Origin: Anaerolineales bacterium
Lineage (GTDB): Bacteria > Chloroflexota > Anaerolineae > Anaerolineales > Villigracilaceae
Assembly: GCA_015075725.1 (NCBI GenBank)
Contig: JABTTV010000001.1
Coordinates: 4,269,223 to 4,333,222, forward strand
Length of the DNA stretch: 64,000 bases
Reading direction: 5' to 3'
Positions within the stretch are counted from its first letter, which is position 1. Every line of letters starts with the position of its first letter. The notes beneath the pieces are model-generated. The model did no database searches. It was not told where the DNA came from and saw only the letters and a program-made list of their open reading frames with translations. Positions 50,107 through 57,827 of this stretch are shown here, piece by piece. A program made the position numbers and the translations under genes.

Positions 50107-50820
50107 ATGACCAACAGATACACTGGATTATCACCGCAAATTTATGCGCGGACTGTCGGAATTCTATATTTGATCGTCATTGCCGCGGGAATCATTGCCC
50201 AATTGTTCATCAGTGGCAGGATCGTCGTGATTGATGACGCCGCGATGACGGCAGCCAACATTTTGGCTCACGAGAATCTGTTTCGATTGGGTTTTACGCT
50301 CTACCTCATTGAAATGACCTCTCAAATTGCCATGACGGCATTCATGTATGTTTTGCTCAAGCCAGTCAGCGGGAGCTTTTCCCTCCTTGCACTGGTTTTT
50401 GGTCTTGGAGGATGCGTCATCAAAACCTTTAGCCGCCTCTTTTACATCGCCCCCCTGCTCGTCCTTGGAAATGCGCACTACCTGAGCGCCTTTAATGTAG
50501 ATCAGCTGCAGGCGTTAACCCTCCTTTTGCTCGAAGTGAATGACCAGGCGGCTGGCATGGCACTTCCATTCTTCGGATTTTCCACGCTCGTGAACGGTGT
50601 TTTGATCTTTCGATCCACTTTCCTGCCTCGCGCGCTGGGGGTATTATCGATCCTGGGAGGTTTGGGGTGGCTGACCTACCTGTATCCGCCGCTTGGAAAC
50701 CAGTTGCTAATTTACGTACTGTTTGCCGCGCTGATCGGGAGCGTGTCGCAAATACTCTGGCTGCTCTTCAAGGGTGTCAACGTGGATCAATGGAATAAAC
50801 TCGCATGTGAAGCTTCGTAG
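50107..50820 (+). CDS. DUF4386 membrane protein (paralogue 2)
   Basis: 237 aa, about six to seven helices. ARTVGILYLIVIAAGIIAQLF, LFRLGFTLYLIEMTSQIAMTAFMYVLLKPV, FFGFSTLVNGVLIFRSTFLPRALGVLSILGGLGWLTYLYP, and a C-terminal LLFKGVNVDQWNK are the core DUF4386 blocks; this is the full-length member. Function unknown. The ATG at 50107 is preceded by AGAGAAAATGA. 14 bp before paralogue 3. Confidence 0.85.
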   Translation: MTNRYTGLSPQIYARTVGILYLIVIAAGIIAQLFISGRIVVIDDAAMTAANILAHENLFRLGFTLYLIEMTSQIAMTAFMYVLLKPVSGSFSLLALVFGLGGCVIKTFSRLFYIAPLLVLGNAHYLSAFNVDQLQALTLLLLEVNDQAAGMALPFFGFSTLVNGVLIFRSTFLPRALGVLSILGGLGWLTYLYPPLGNQLLIYVLFAALIGSVSQILWLLFKGVNVDQWNKLACEAS

Positions 50821-50834
50821 TCAGGAGAAATCAA

Positions 50835-51371
50835 ATGACAACTCAGAATATTATTATCCAAGCCAGACTGGCGGCTGTTTTTTATCTGGGAACGATTGTT
50901 ACAGGAGCGACCGCGCTGATGTTTGCCAATGGGAGAAATATATCGAACTTCATCGCCACAATTTGCTATATCGGAGTGACCGCGCTCTTCTATTATCTTT
51001 TCAAGCCGGTGAATAAAAACCTCTCCCTTGTTGCAGCATTGTTCAGCTTGGCGGGTTGTATCATCAGTGCGTTTAGCCCATATCTTGCAATTCCAGCCTT
51101 CCTTCCCGATATACTGGTGTTCTTCGGGATGTATTGCCTGCTGATCGGCTGGCTCATCATCAAGTCCACATTCCTGCCGCGATTTTTGGGCGTGCTGATG
51201 ATGATCGGAGGGTTGGGCTGGTTGACTTTTCTCTTCCCAGCACTATCGAGTCTTATTTCTCCATTCAACTTCGCGCCCGGCATCCTCGGAGAAAGCGTAT
51301 TGACGCTCTGGCTTCTCATCAAAGGTGTAAATGCTGAAGAATGGAACAAACGCGCACTCGAAACTGCGTGA
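50835..51371 (+). CDS. DUF4386 membrane protein (paralogue 3)
   Basis: 178 aa. ARLAAVFYLGTIVTGATALMF, LFYYLFKPVNKNLSLVAALFSLAGCIISAF, STFLPRFLGVLMMIGGLGWLTFLFP and LLIKGVNAEEWNK align with paralogue 2 but an internal ~50-residue segment is missing. CAGGAG is 8 nt upstream of the ATG. Likely the same operon as paralogues 1 and 2; the XRE-type regulator follows downstream. Confidence 0.82.
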   Translation: MTTQNIIIQARLAAVFYLGTIVTGATALMFANGRNISNFIATICYIGVTALFYYLFKPVNKNLSLVAALFSLAGCIISAFSPYLAIPAFLPDILVFFGMYCLLIGWLIIKSTFLPRFLGVLMMIGGLGWLTFLFPALSSLISPFNFAPGILGESVLTLWLLIKGVNAEEWNKRALETA

Positions 51372-51509
51372 TTTGATCCCGGGAATCATTTAAGCCATAT
51401 ATAACATTTGCCAAATTTCAGGAAACATTTGATCAACCACCCCCTTAACCTGGGTGAGCACGAGGAAATATAAACTCCTTTTCAACCGGAATTGGACCTC
51501 CCGACACAA

Positions 51510-51566
51510 TTGACGCAAAAATGTCAGATAACTGACGTTGTACCGCCATTAATGTCCGGGTAGTAT
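51510..51566 (+). promoter_or_regulatory. Promoter and possible operator of the XRE-DUF4870 gene
   Basis: TTGTAC (51538-51543), 17-nt spacer, TAGTAT (51561-51566). Just upstream, TGTCAGATAACTGACG (51522-51537) is an inverted repeat touching the -35, and TTGACG at 51510 is an alternative -35. The palindrome could be an autoregulatory operator. Confidence 0.55.
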
Positions 51567-51594
51567 ACATTCCAAAACAGAAACGGAGATTGGC

Positions 51595-52179
51595 ATGACA
51601 CAAAGTGAAATTGGCAAACGAGTGATGGAAGAAAGGGTCAGGCTTGGAATGTCTCAGGAAGACCTTGCAGGCGCATCTCTACTGAGTTTGAGGACCATTC
51701 AAAGGATCGAAAGCGGACAAACCTCCCCGCGCGGCGACACCCTCAAACGCCTGGCGGGAGCTTTAAAAGTCCCGATGGAAGAATTGATCGACTCGGAACT
51801 GGAAGAGGATGCGAATCTGGTCGTGCTCATGAATTTGACCCAGTTAGGTTTCATCGCATTTCCACTGCTCGGCATCATCATTCCACTAATCATATGGCTC
51901 ACGAACCGCAATCGCGTGCGGGATGTGGATGACGTCGGACAGGCCATCCTTAATTTCCAAACAAGTTGGAGCATTCTTATCTTCTCGGTATACATGGCAT
52001 GTTTAGCGCTCATTCTTATCATGGGCAAAGTCAGCCAGGAGATCTTCTATGGGTACGCGATTTCCATGGGAATCCTATATCCCTACAATCTCTTTCAGAT
52101 CTTGTGGAACATCAATCGTTATCACAAACATGGTGAGGTTCGGTACGGTCCCGCTTTTAAACTCCTCGGTGCGCGGTGA
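51595..52179 (+). CDS. XRE-type regulator fused to a DUF4870 membrane domain
   Basis: 194 aa. The Cro/C1 helix-turn-helix (about 5-62) is in IGKRVMEERVRLGMSQEDLAGASLLSLRTIQRIESGQTSPRGDTLKRLA. A membrane domain (about 80-180) with LGFIAFPLLGIIIPLIIWL, VGQAILNFQTSWSILIFSVYMACLALILIMG and a third helix matches DUF4870. It is therefore a membrane-tethered transcription factor. CGGAGATTGGC precedes the ATG. The tandem DUF4386 membrane genes upstream are candidate targets. Confidence 0.88.
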   Translation: MTQSEIGKRVMEERVRLGMSQEDLAGASLLSLRTIQRIESGQTSPRGDTLKRLAGALKVPMEELIDSELEEDANLVVLMNLTQLGFIAFPLLGIIIPLIIWLTNRNRVRDVDDVGQAILNFQTSWSILIFSVYMACLALILIMGKVSQEIFYGYAISMGILYPYNLFQILWNINRYHKHGEVRYGPAFKLLGAR

Positions 52180-52254
52180 AAGGCAAACCAGAGCAATGAC
52201 AAAAGGGCGCACGCAGTTAAGCCTTAAAATATTTACGCAAGAAAGTGAATTCTG

Positions 52255-53223
52255 ATGAAAGCCATTCTCTATGAAAAGTATGGGCAGCCAGAAGTTGCGC
52301 TAAAACTGACGGAAGTCGTCAAACCTGTCCCCGTGAATCACCAGGTGCTGGTAAAGGTTCGAGCCGCCTCGGTGAACGCAAAGGAGTGGCGCGGATTCAC
52401 CATGCCGTCACTGCTTGTGCGTTTCTTCGGCGGAGGCTGGTCAAAGCCCAAAGATCCATCGATCGGCACCGATGTCGCCGGGGTCGTCGAGGCGGTGGGT
52501 GAAAATGTCACGCGCTTCAAACCCGGCGACGAAGTGTTCGGAGGCGCCTATGGCTCCTATGCCGAGTATGCCCTGGCACGCGAAGCCTACCTGACGTTGA
52601 AACCTGCGAATCGCTCATTTGAAGAAGCGGCTTGTCTGCCTATCGCGGCTATAACTGCCTTACAGGCAATCCGCTATGCGAGTGGGATTCGCGCCGGTCA
52701 ACAGGTTTTGATCCAGGGCGCTTCGGGGGGAATTGGGATGTTTGCCACTCAACTTGCGAAAGCTTCCGGCGCGGAAGTGACCGCCGTGTGCAGCACCCGC
52801 AATCTCGACCTGGCCCGTTCATGGGGCGCCGACCACGCGATAGATTACACCATTGAGGATTTCACAAAAAGCGGCGGACAATATGATTTGATCCTGGGGA
52901 TAAACGGTTATCACTCGTTGTTTTCATACCGGCAGGCACTCAAGCCGCGGGGCGTCTACGTCTGCGCGGGCGGCGAAATGCTCCAGCTACTGCAAGCCAT
53001 CATTTTCGGAAAATTATTCTCGCAAAAAGGCGGCAAGACACTGGGCAGTATGGGTATTACGAAATTCAATCAAGATGATCTGGCGTATCTTGGAAAACTC
53101 CTCAAAGATGGCACGATCGTTCCCGTCATCGACCGAAGTTATCCACTCGATGAAACCGTCCAAGCCTTGCGACATGTCATTGACAAACATGCCCGCGGAA
53201 AAGTTGTGATCACCGTTGGATAA
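52255..53223 (+). CDS. Medium-chain NAD(P)-dependent dehydrogenase/quinone reductase-like
   Basis: 322 aa, MDR superfamily. N-terminal GroES-like domain (KAILYEKYGQPEVALKLTEV...RAASVNAKEWRGF, GTDVAGVVEAVGENVTRFKPGDEVFGG) and Rossmann domain with IQGASGGIGMFATQLAKASGAEVTAVCS. The catalytic and structural zinc ligands of true alcohol dehydrogenases are absent, pointing to a zeta-crystallin-like quinone or enone reductase. Substrate unknown. Weak ribosome-binding site (AAGAAAG) before the ATG. Confidence 0.88.
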   Translation: MKAILYEKYGQPEVALKLTEVVKPVPVNHQVLVKVRAASVNAKEWRGFTMPSLLVRFFGGGWSKPKDPSIGTDVAGVVEAVGENVTRFKPGDEVFGGAYGSYAEYALAREAYLTLKPANRSFEEAACLPIAAITALQAIRYASGIRAGQQVLIQGASGGIGMFATQLAKASGAEVTAVCSTRNLDLARSWGADHAIDYTIEDFTKSGGQYDLILGINGYHSLFSYRQALKPRGVYVCAGGEMLQLLQAIIFGKLFSQKGGKTLGSMGITKFNQDDLAYLGKLLKDGTIVPVIDRSYPLDETVQALRHVIDKHARGKVVITVG

Positions 53224-53447
53224 AATCGCATGAACGGGATAACAACTTTGAAAACGACAGTTCGTCACCGGTTTGCGTTGAGATCCGGGCACAATGGCGC
53301 ATCAGGATTCGGCAATCGGTGTCGAATACGGAATTCCAGTTCAAACCCCGACCGCGGGATTCGGAATGACTTTAATCATCCAGACATCGGTGCAATCTAA
53401 TTGCTATGCGCCTAAACCTTATATCGAATACCGCACAAGGATGACCT

Positions 53448-54218
53448 ATGAAGTTACCAAAATTTTTTAGGATATTTTGCATAATGGTGATTTATGTTAC
53501 AAGTTGCCAAACTCAATCCGCTGCGACAACTTCTCCATCAAAAATTGCTACATCGGTCTCACTCCCCACTGTAACCGGCGTTCCCGTCATTGTCGCAACT
53601 GAAACTGCTACATCAATTCCCGCACAAATTCCTTTGGTTGCCTCTTCTGAAAGTTGCGCAGCTTCAAATGGTTCATTGCCTTCATTGTCCAGCCCTGAAC
53701 TATCACCCGTCATCCGCCCAGTGAAAGATACTCTCGGTGGCGGGTTGGTTCAAAGCAAAGAATTTACCATTGAGTTATTCTTGTTTTGCGATTCGGTTTT
53801 TCAACCCGGAGCCTCTGAAGCATATTTCCAAAGTGATATTGGCGGCTTGGCAATATCCTATAATTGGCGGTATGACGCTTCGCACGAAAGCGGGTTAATC
53901 AATGTGTTCTTTGGAATCGAGCCGGATATTCGCTGGCAAACTGGTGAAGGACCGTCTGCAAGTCAGGGATATATATCACAAGGGCAACTGACAGGTATTC
54001 ACCTTCCATCAACGGTTGTAAATGATTTTCCCAAACCCGCCTCGCTGCGCTTTATCTATTTATTGCAAACAGAGTCTGGTCAATTGTCCGGAGCCGCTCT
54101 CACGTTTGATATTCAACAAACATCAGACGGTATGCGACCGGGTAATGTGCTTGTAACTGCTTTGTCCGATTCAGACCTGGAATCCCTCAAAAGCACATTG
54201 CCGCCTGTGATGCCATAA
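53448..54218 (+). CDS. Putative lipoprotein, uncharacterised
   Basis: 256 aa. Signal sequence with lipobox VTSC (IFCIMVIYVTSCQTQ), so membrane-anchored outside the cytoplasm. A Thr/Ser/Pro-rich linker follows to about residue 95, then a beta-rich domain without recognised family (FTIELFLFCDSVFQPGASEAYFQSDIGGL). AAGGATGACCT lies just before the ATG. The 224 bp upstream (53224-53447) contain no recognisable feature. An IS1-type insertion begins 51 bp after its stop. Confidence 0.7.
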   Translation: MKLPKFFRIFCIMVIYVTSCQTQSAATTSPSKIATSVSLPTVTGVPVIVATETATSIPAQIPLVASSESCAASNGSLPSLSSPELSPVIRPVKDTLGGGLVQSKEFTIELFLFCDSVFQPGASEAYFQSDIGGLAISYNWRYDASHESGLINVFFGIEPDIRWQTGEGPSASQGYISQGQLTGIHLPSTVVNDFPKPASLRFIYLLQTESGQLSGAALTFDIQQTSDGMRPGNVLVTALSDSDLESLKSTLPPVMP

Positions 54219-54261
54219 CGAATCTTTCAAATAACAACGTCGAGCTAACAGTGCAGTATAT

Positions 54262-54269
54262 TATTGGCT
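54262..54269. repeat. Left 8-bp target site duplication of the IS1-type element
   Basis: TATTGGCT, identical to 55061-55068 on the other side of the element. Confidence 0.8.
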
Positions 54270-54303
54270 GGGAGTGTCCAAAGGAATGGGCTAAAATAGA
54301 GAC

Positions 54304-54666
54304 ATGAGAAGATGCCCATACTGCCAAGAAACAACCCGCCAAAACAAAGCAGGAAGAACAAACGCCGGGTCGCAAAGGTATCGCTGTATGCACTGCCACC
54401 GCAAATACACGCCGGAACCGAAAAAGCAGGGGTATCCGGACAGTCTCCGCAAGCGAGCCATGGAAATGTACGTGGATGGAGGTAATCTGCGGCGGATAGC
54501 TCGTCATTTGAAAGTTGCGCCACAAACGGTGGCGTATTGGGTGACCGATGTAGCTGAGGCTTTACCGAACGCACCCGTGCCCGAAGAGGTCAAAGAAGCC
54601 GAAATGGATGAAATCTTCACCTTTATCGGCGATAAAAAAACAGAATCTACATTATCACTGTGGTAG
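54304..54666 (+). CDS. insA: IS1-family InsA-like frame of the transposase
   Basis: 120 aa. N-terminal zinc finger (MRRCPYCQETTRQNKAG...YRCMHCHRKY) and helix-turn-helix (GGNLRRIARHLKVAPQTVAYWV). The InsA product alone is a DNA-binding repressor in IS1. Near its end the run AAAAAAAC (54634-54641) allows a -1 shift into the InsB' frame, giving IGDKK followed by NRIYIITVVDRKTRC, which restores continuous transposase similarity. The unshifted frame stops at 54666. Confidence 0.88.
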   Translation: MRRCPYCQETTRQNKAGRTNAGSQRYRCMHCHRKYTPEPKKQGYPDSLRKRAMEMYVDGGNLRRIARHLKVAPQTVAYWVTDVAEALPNAPVPEEVKEAEMDEIFTFIGDKKTESTLSLW

Positions 54667-55052
54667 ATCGCAAGACTCGTTGCATTTTGGGCTGGGCGGT
54701 GGTCTGGATCCGCACTCAGGAAGCCATCCAGCAAGTCGTGGATCAAGCGCCGAAAGCCAAGTGGTACTACAGTGATGGGTTTGATGCTTGCAAATGGCTT
54801 TGGTATCATTTCGGCAGGTACGAAGTTTCGCAAGGCAAGACGGACACATATTCAGTGGAAGCTGACAATGCCGAGCTGCGTCACTATCTGGCTCGTCTGG
54901 CTCGCAAATCCCGTTGTTTCTCACGCTGTCCATATGCGCTGGAGTGTGCTTTGCGCTTATTTGTCTATTGTTTCAACAGCAGGCAACTGCACAAGCAACG
55001 CTTTCCAAACTACGTCTCTCATGTGATGGACTTCGTTAGCCCACTGTTTTAG
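54660..55052 (+). CDS. insB: IS1-family InsB'-like frame (DDE catalytic part)
   Basis: 130 aa as an open frame, but its natural expression is by -1 frameshifting from insA; there is no ribosome-binding site at the GTG/ATG-like start. VVDRKTRCILGWAVV, YYSDGFDACKWL and TYSVEADNAELRHYLARLARKSRCFSR carry the catalytic acidic residues of the DDE domain. IS1 recognises its terminal repeats and produces 8-9-bp target duplications, as observed here. Confidence 0.85.
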   Translation: MVDRKTRCILGWAVVWIRTQEAIQQVVDQAPKAKWYYSDGFDACKWLWYHFGRYEVSQGKTDTYSVEADNAELRHYLARLARKSRCFSRCPYALECALRLFVYCFNSRQLHKQRFPNYVSHVMDFVSPLF

Positions 55053-55060
55053 ACACTCTC

Positions 55061-55068
55061 TATTGGCT
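55061..55068. repeat. Right 8-bp target site duplication of the IS1-type element
   Basis: TATTGGCT, the partner of 54262-54269. Confidence 0.8.
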
Positions 55069-55199
55069 AGATTCGCCTCCATTTTCAAGCATCTTTTGGC
55101 TTCGGCTATTTTTCTCCAAAGCCCCTCCCTCCCCTGCACTTCATTTCGTTAGCCCGCAAAGTATTCCCTGAACGAGAGATGAAAGGCATAAGGAAGAGC

Positions 55200-55733
55200 A
55201 TGAGAAATCCAAAAACCCTGGTCGCCCTCGGATTGACCCTTCTTGGAATCGCAGCGTGCATACCGAACATCAATCCATCCTCGAATCCAACAGCCGTATT
55301 ACCTCTACCTTCCCCTTCATCGGCAAAGGCGACAGGCGAATCAACTCGCGTGCTACTGCCTGATCTGATCATCAGGTTCATGTATCTCGAACTGGAAGGG
55401 AGGCAGGGCAATAGCTGTTTGAGCGCTGATACACATTATGGACCTTATGGAATTCGGGTGATCATTAATAATACCGGCGCCGCTCCAACCGGGAGTTTCT
55501 TTGTTGGGTTGAACGGTAGTCTCCAGGAGGTCCATGATGGGCTGCTGGCGGGTCAATCGATTGATCTGCATTTCGCAGGTACAATACCGAGCGGGCGTTA
55601 TGAGGCAATCGCGGATGCAACGAATCAGGTTGTCGAGAGCCAGGAAGAAAATAATAGGTCATCATTTCTTGCACCAACCCCAAGTCCACCGCCGACCTGT
55701 GTCCCTACAATCTCAGTGACCACAACCCCGTAG
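55200..55733 (+). CDS. Lipoprotein with CARDB-like domain
   Basis: 177 aa from the ATG at 55200, which follows AAGGAAG; the ATG at 55179 is an in-frame alternative. The signal peptide ends in the lipobox LLGIAAC. After a Pro/Ser linker, LLPDLIIRFMYLELEG...GIRVIINNTGAAPTGSFFVGLNG...GRYEAIADATNQVVESQEENNRSS is a CARDB-type adhesion/Ig-like module. Surface-anchored. Ends in a Pro/Thr-rich tail. Function unknown. Confidence 0.75.
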   Translation: MRNPKTLVALGLTLLGIAACIPNINPSSNPTAVLPLPSPSSAKATGESTRVLLPDLIIRFMYLELEGRQGNSCLSADTHYGPYGIRVIINNTGAAPTGSFFVGLNGSLQEVHDGLLAGQSIDLHFAGTIPSGRYEAIADATNQVVESQEENNRSSFLAPTPSPPPTCVPTISVTTTP

Positions 55734-55767
55734 GGACTCCACTTTGATCTCTATGAATTGGTAATTG

Positions 55768-56397
55768 ATGATAATTGACCCGGTCAAATTTGCTTTGTTT
55801 GTCGGAGTATCATGGGCACTGATCCTAGCCCCGGATCCCGATATGTTGTATGTCATTACCCGCGGAGCGACTCACGGGCGTAGAGCCGGGGTCGTGTCGG
55901 CAATTGGCGTTATTTGTGGAATCCTGATCCACACGACAGCCGCGGCATTCGGATTGACGATAATTTTCCAGACGTCGGTGCTCGCCTTTCTTATGGTCAA
56001 ATATCTTGGCGCAATCTACTTGATATATCTTGGCGTGAAAGCCTGGAAGGATAACAGCATCTTCAGACTTCAAGGCTCATCGGCAGGGGCAAGTTCACGC
56101 TCTCTCTTCTGGCAGGGCGTATTGTCGAATGTCCTCAATCCCAAAATCGCCGTTTTCTTCATGGCATTCCTGCCGCAATTTGTGGATCAGGGAAGCAATC
56201 AGGTGTCATTGCAGATGACAATCCTTGGGTTGACATTTGCAGGCTTTGGGCTTTGTTTTCTGACGGCGGTTGGTTATTCAGCCGGGGCGATCGCAGGATG
56301 GCTGGTGCGTGGTCCAAATTATTCGCGGTTCCTGCAAAGACTTGCAGGGAGCATTCTTATCGGCCTCGGATTGCGGTTGGCGATGACCGATCAGTAA
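55768..56397 (+). CDS. LysE/RhtB-family exporter
   Basis: 209 aa, about six helices. FVGVSWALILAPDPDMLYVITRGATHGRRAGVVSAIGVICGILIHTTAAAFGL is the diagnostic N-terminal block, and SNVLNPKIAVFFMAFLPQFVD the central one. Exports amino acids or similar metabolites across the inner membrane. The canonical PGP in ILAPGPD is replaced by PDPD, a minor deviation. ATG at 55768 (a TTG precedes in frame). No good Shine-Dalgarno sequence. Confidence 0.9.
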   Translation: MIIDPVKFALFVGVSWALILAPDPDMLYVITRGATHGRRAGVVSAIGVICGILIHTTAAAFGLTIIFQTSVLAFLMVKYLGAIYLIYLGVKAWKDNSIFRLQGSSAGASSRSLFWQGVLSNVLNPKIAVFFMAFLPQFVDQGSNQVSLQMTILGLTFAGFGLCFLTAVGYSAGAIAGWLVRGPNYSRFLQRLAGSILIGLGLRLAMTDQ

Positions 56398-56469
56398 CGA
56401 AGTCCCGACGAGAACTCACGAAAAAGCTCGCATCGCTCCTTTGAAATTCCAACACTCCTCATATGCAAC

Positions 56470-56524
56470 CTCCACAATCCCTGTCGCGAGCATCCACGAT
56501 TCCTACACAGTCGATTGATAAAGT
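56470..56524 (+). promoter_or_regulatory. Shared promoter element with CTCCACAATC repeats (site 2)
   Basis: CTCCACAATC at 56470, ATCCACGATT at 56492 and CTACACAGTC at 56503 (spacings 22 and 11) lead to a -10 TAAAGT at 56519-56524. Roughly 53 bp align with 48521-48575. The downstream membrane gene is followed by an OmpR-type regulator and kinase, so autoregulation is a natural hypothesis. Confidence 0.55.
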
Positions 56525-56562
56525 GGATGCGTAAACAAAATCACTTACCACTGGAGGTAAAT

Positions 56563-57012
56563 ATGTTTCGTAACGGTTTAATCTTTCGGCTGATCGGAGT
56601 CCTGCTTTTGCTGGGTTTGGTCGTTGCGGGCGGATATACGACCTACAAGGCAGGCATCGCGCAAGGAATCATGCAATCGCCCGATGTCGCAGCCGCGACT
56701 GAAAAAGCTGCCGAGAATGGACAAGCCGCACCAATCATCCCAATGTACGGTTACGGCTACCCGCACCCATATGGCTTTGGACATCCGCATTTCTTCAACC
56801 CATTCTTAGCGGTCTGCGGTTCCATCCTCTTTCTCTTCTTTTTCTTCGGCGCATTGAGGATGATCTTCTTCCGACCATGGCGCATGGGCTGGGGACATCG
56901 CGGTCACTGGGGCAAAGGCTGGGAGGGCAACGTCCCGTCGTTCGTTGAAGAATGGCACAAACGCGCCCACGGTGAAAAACCTGCTGAGGACACCGAAGGT
57001 AAAAAAGAATAA
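56563..57012 (+). CDS. Gly/His/aromatic-rich small membrane protein
   Basis: 149 aa. TM1 LIGVLLLLGLVVAGGYTTYKAG, an external loop rich in Gly/Tyr/Pro/His (MYGYGYPHPYGFGHPHF), TM2 AVCGSILFLFFFFGALRMIFF, then a cytosolic tail with RMGWGHRGHWGKG and VPSFVEEWHKRAHGE. The type is common upstream of OmpR-like two-component genes but I know no assigned function; His clusters might bind metal. Start 56563 after CTGGAGGTAAAT. 91 bp before the response regulator. Confidence 0.75.
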   Translation: MFRNGLIFRLIGVLLLLGLVVAGGYTTYKAGIAQGIMQSPDVAAATEKAAENGQAAPIIPMYGYGYPHPYGFGHPHFFNPFLAVCGSILFLFFFFGALRMIFFRPWRMGWGHRGHWGKGWEGNVPSFVEEWHKRAHGEKPAEDTEGKKE

Positions 57013-57091
57013 GCAATTGAAAGAAGAAAGAGGAGCGAAATCTCTTTCTTCTTTCCCCATTCTTTGACTATTCACTATTCCCCATTCCCTT

Positions 57092-57097
57092 TATACT
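57092..57097 (+). promoter_or_regulatory. -10 box close to the response regulator start
   Basis: TATACT ends 6 nt before the ATG at 57104; no Shine-Dalgarno sequence is present. Consistent with a leaderless transcript, in addition to read-through from the upstream gene. Confidence 0.45.
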
Positions 57098-57103
57098 TTC
57101 CTT

Positions 57104-57790
57104 ATGCCTGAACTCATCCTGGTCGTAGATGACGAACCAAAAGTCGCCCGCCTCGCGCGGGATTACCTGGAGAAAAACGGATTCCGCGTCCTCACGGCCG
57201 CCGACGGTCAAGCCGCGCTGGCAATGGCGCGCCGCGAAAAGCCCGACCTTATCATCCTCGACCTTATGCTTCCCTACATCGACGGCCGCGAAGTCTGCCG
57301 CATCCTGCGCCGCGAAAGCGACGTACCCATCATCATGCTGACCGCCCTATCCGAAGAGATCGATCAGGTGACAGGGCTCGAGATCGGCGCTGACGATTAC
57401 ATCACCAAGCCGTTCTCCGTCCGCGCGCTGGTGGCGCGCGTGCGCGCCCTCCTTCGCAGGACGCGCGGTGATGTCAAATCGCCCGGCATTGTCCGTGCGG
57501 GCGGACTGGAAATCGACCCGGATAAATATGCGGCGGTCTTCGACGGCAATCCGATCAAACTCACGCCAAACGAGTTCAAACTGCTCTATGTGCTCGCCAG
57601 CCGCGCTGGCCAAACCTTTACGCGCGAACAGTTGCTGGAGGATTTACACGGCGCAGCCTCCAGCATGGATCGCAGCGTGGACTCGCACATCAAAAACATC
57701 CGCAAAAAGCTCGAGAACGCGTCGGGCAATCCCATGATCGAGACCGTGTATGGAATCGGGTATCGATTTATCGATGTGGATAAAAAATGA
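57104..57790 (+). CDS. OmpR/PhoB-family response regulator
   Basis: 228 aa. Receiver (1-118) with Asp53 in LIILDLMLPYIDGREVC, acidic pair VVDDEPK, Lys in YITKPFSVRAL. Winged-helix DNA-binding domain (about 130-225): LTPNEFKLLYVLASRAGQTFTREQLLEDLHG, DSHIKNIRKKLENA, IETVYGIGYRF. Binds direct-repeat sites as a dimer after phosphorylation by the following kinase. Candidate sites are at 48512-48575 and 56470-56524. Confidence 0.94.
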   Translation: MPELILVVDDEPKVARLARDYLEKNGFRVLTAADGQAALAMARREKPDLIILDLMLPYIDGREVCRILRRESDVPIIMLTALSEEIDQVTGLEIGADDYITKPFSVRALVARVRALLRRTRGDVKSPGIVRAGGLEIDPDKYAAVFDGNPIKLTPNEFKLLYVLASRAGQTFTREQLLEDLHGAASSMDRSVDSHIKNIRKKLENASGNPMIETVYGIGYRFIDVDKK

Positions 57791-57813
57791 CAATGCACTA
57801 CCCTTCTCTCAAA

Positions 57814-57819
57814 TATAAT
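57814..57819 (+). promoter_or_regulatory. -10 box close to the sensor kinase start
   Basis: TATAAT ends 8 nt before the ATG at 57828; no Shine-Dalgarno sequence. Suggests a separate leaderless transcript of the kinase. Confidence 0.45.
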
Positions 57820-57827
57820 CTCTTCCC

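Larger units (their letters stand above)
54270..55060 (+). mobile_element. IS1-family insertion sequence, 791 bp, apparently intact
   Basis: Terminal inverted repeats of 25 bp match at 20 positions: left GGGAGTGTCCAAAGGAATGG, right (reverse strand) GAGAGTGTCTAAAACAGTGG, both followed by GCTAA. The flanks carry a perfect 8-bp target duplication, TATTGGCT. Length is close to IS1 (768 bp). The two transposase frames overlap at an A7C slippery run, as in IS1. The exact duplication suggests recent insertion. It sits between two lipoprotein genes and does not obviously disrupt a gene. Confidence 0.9.
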
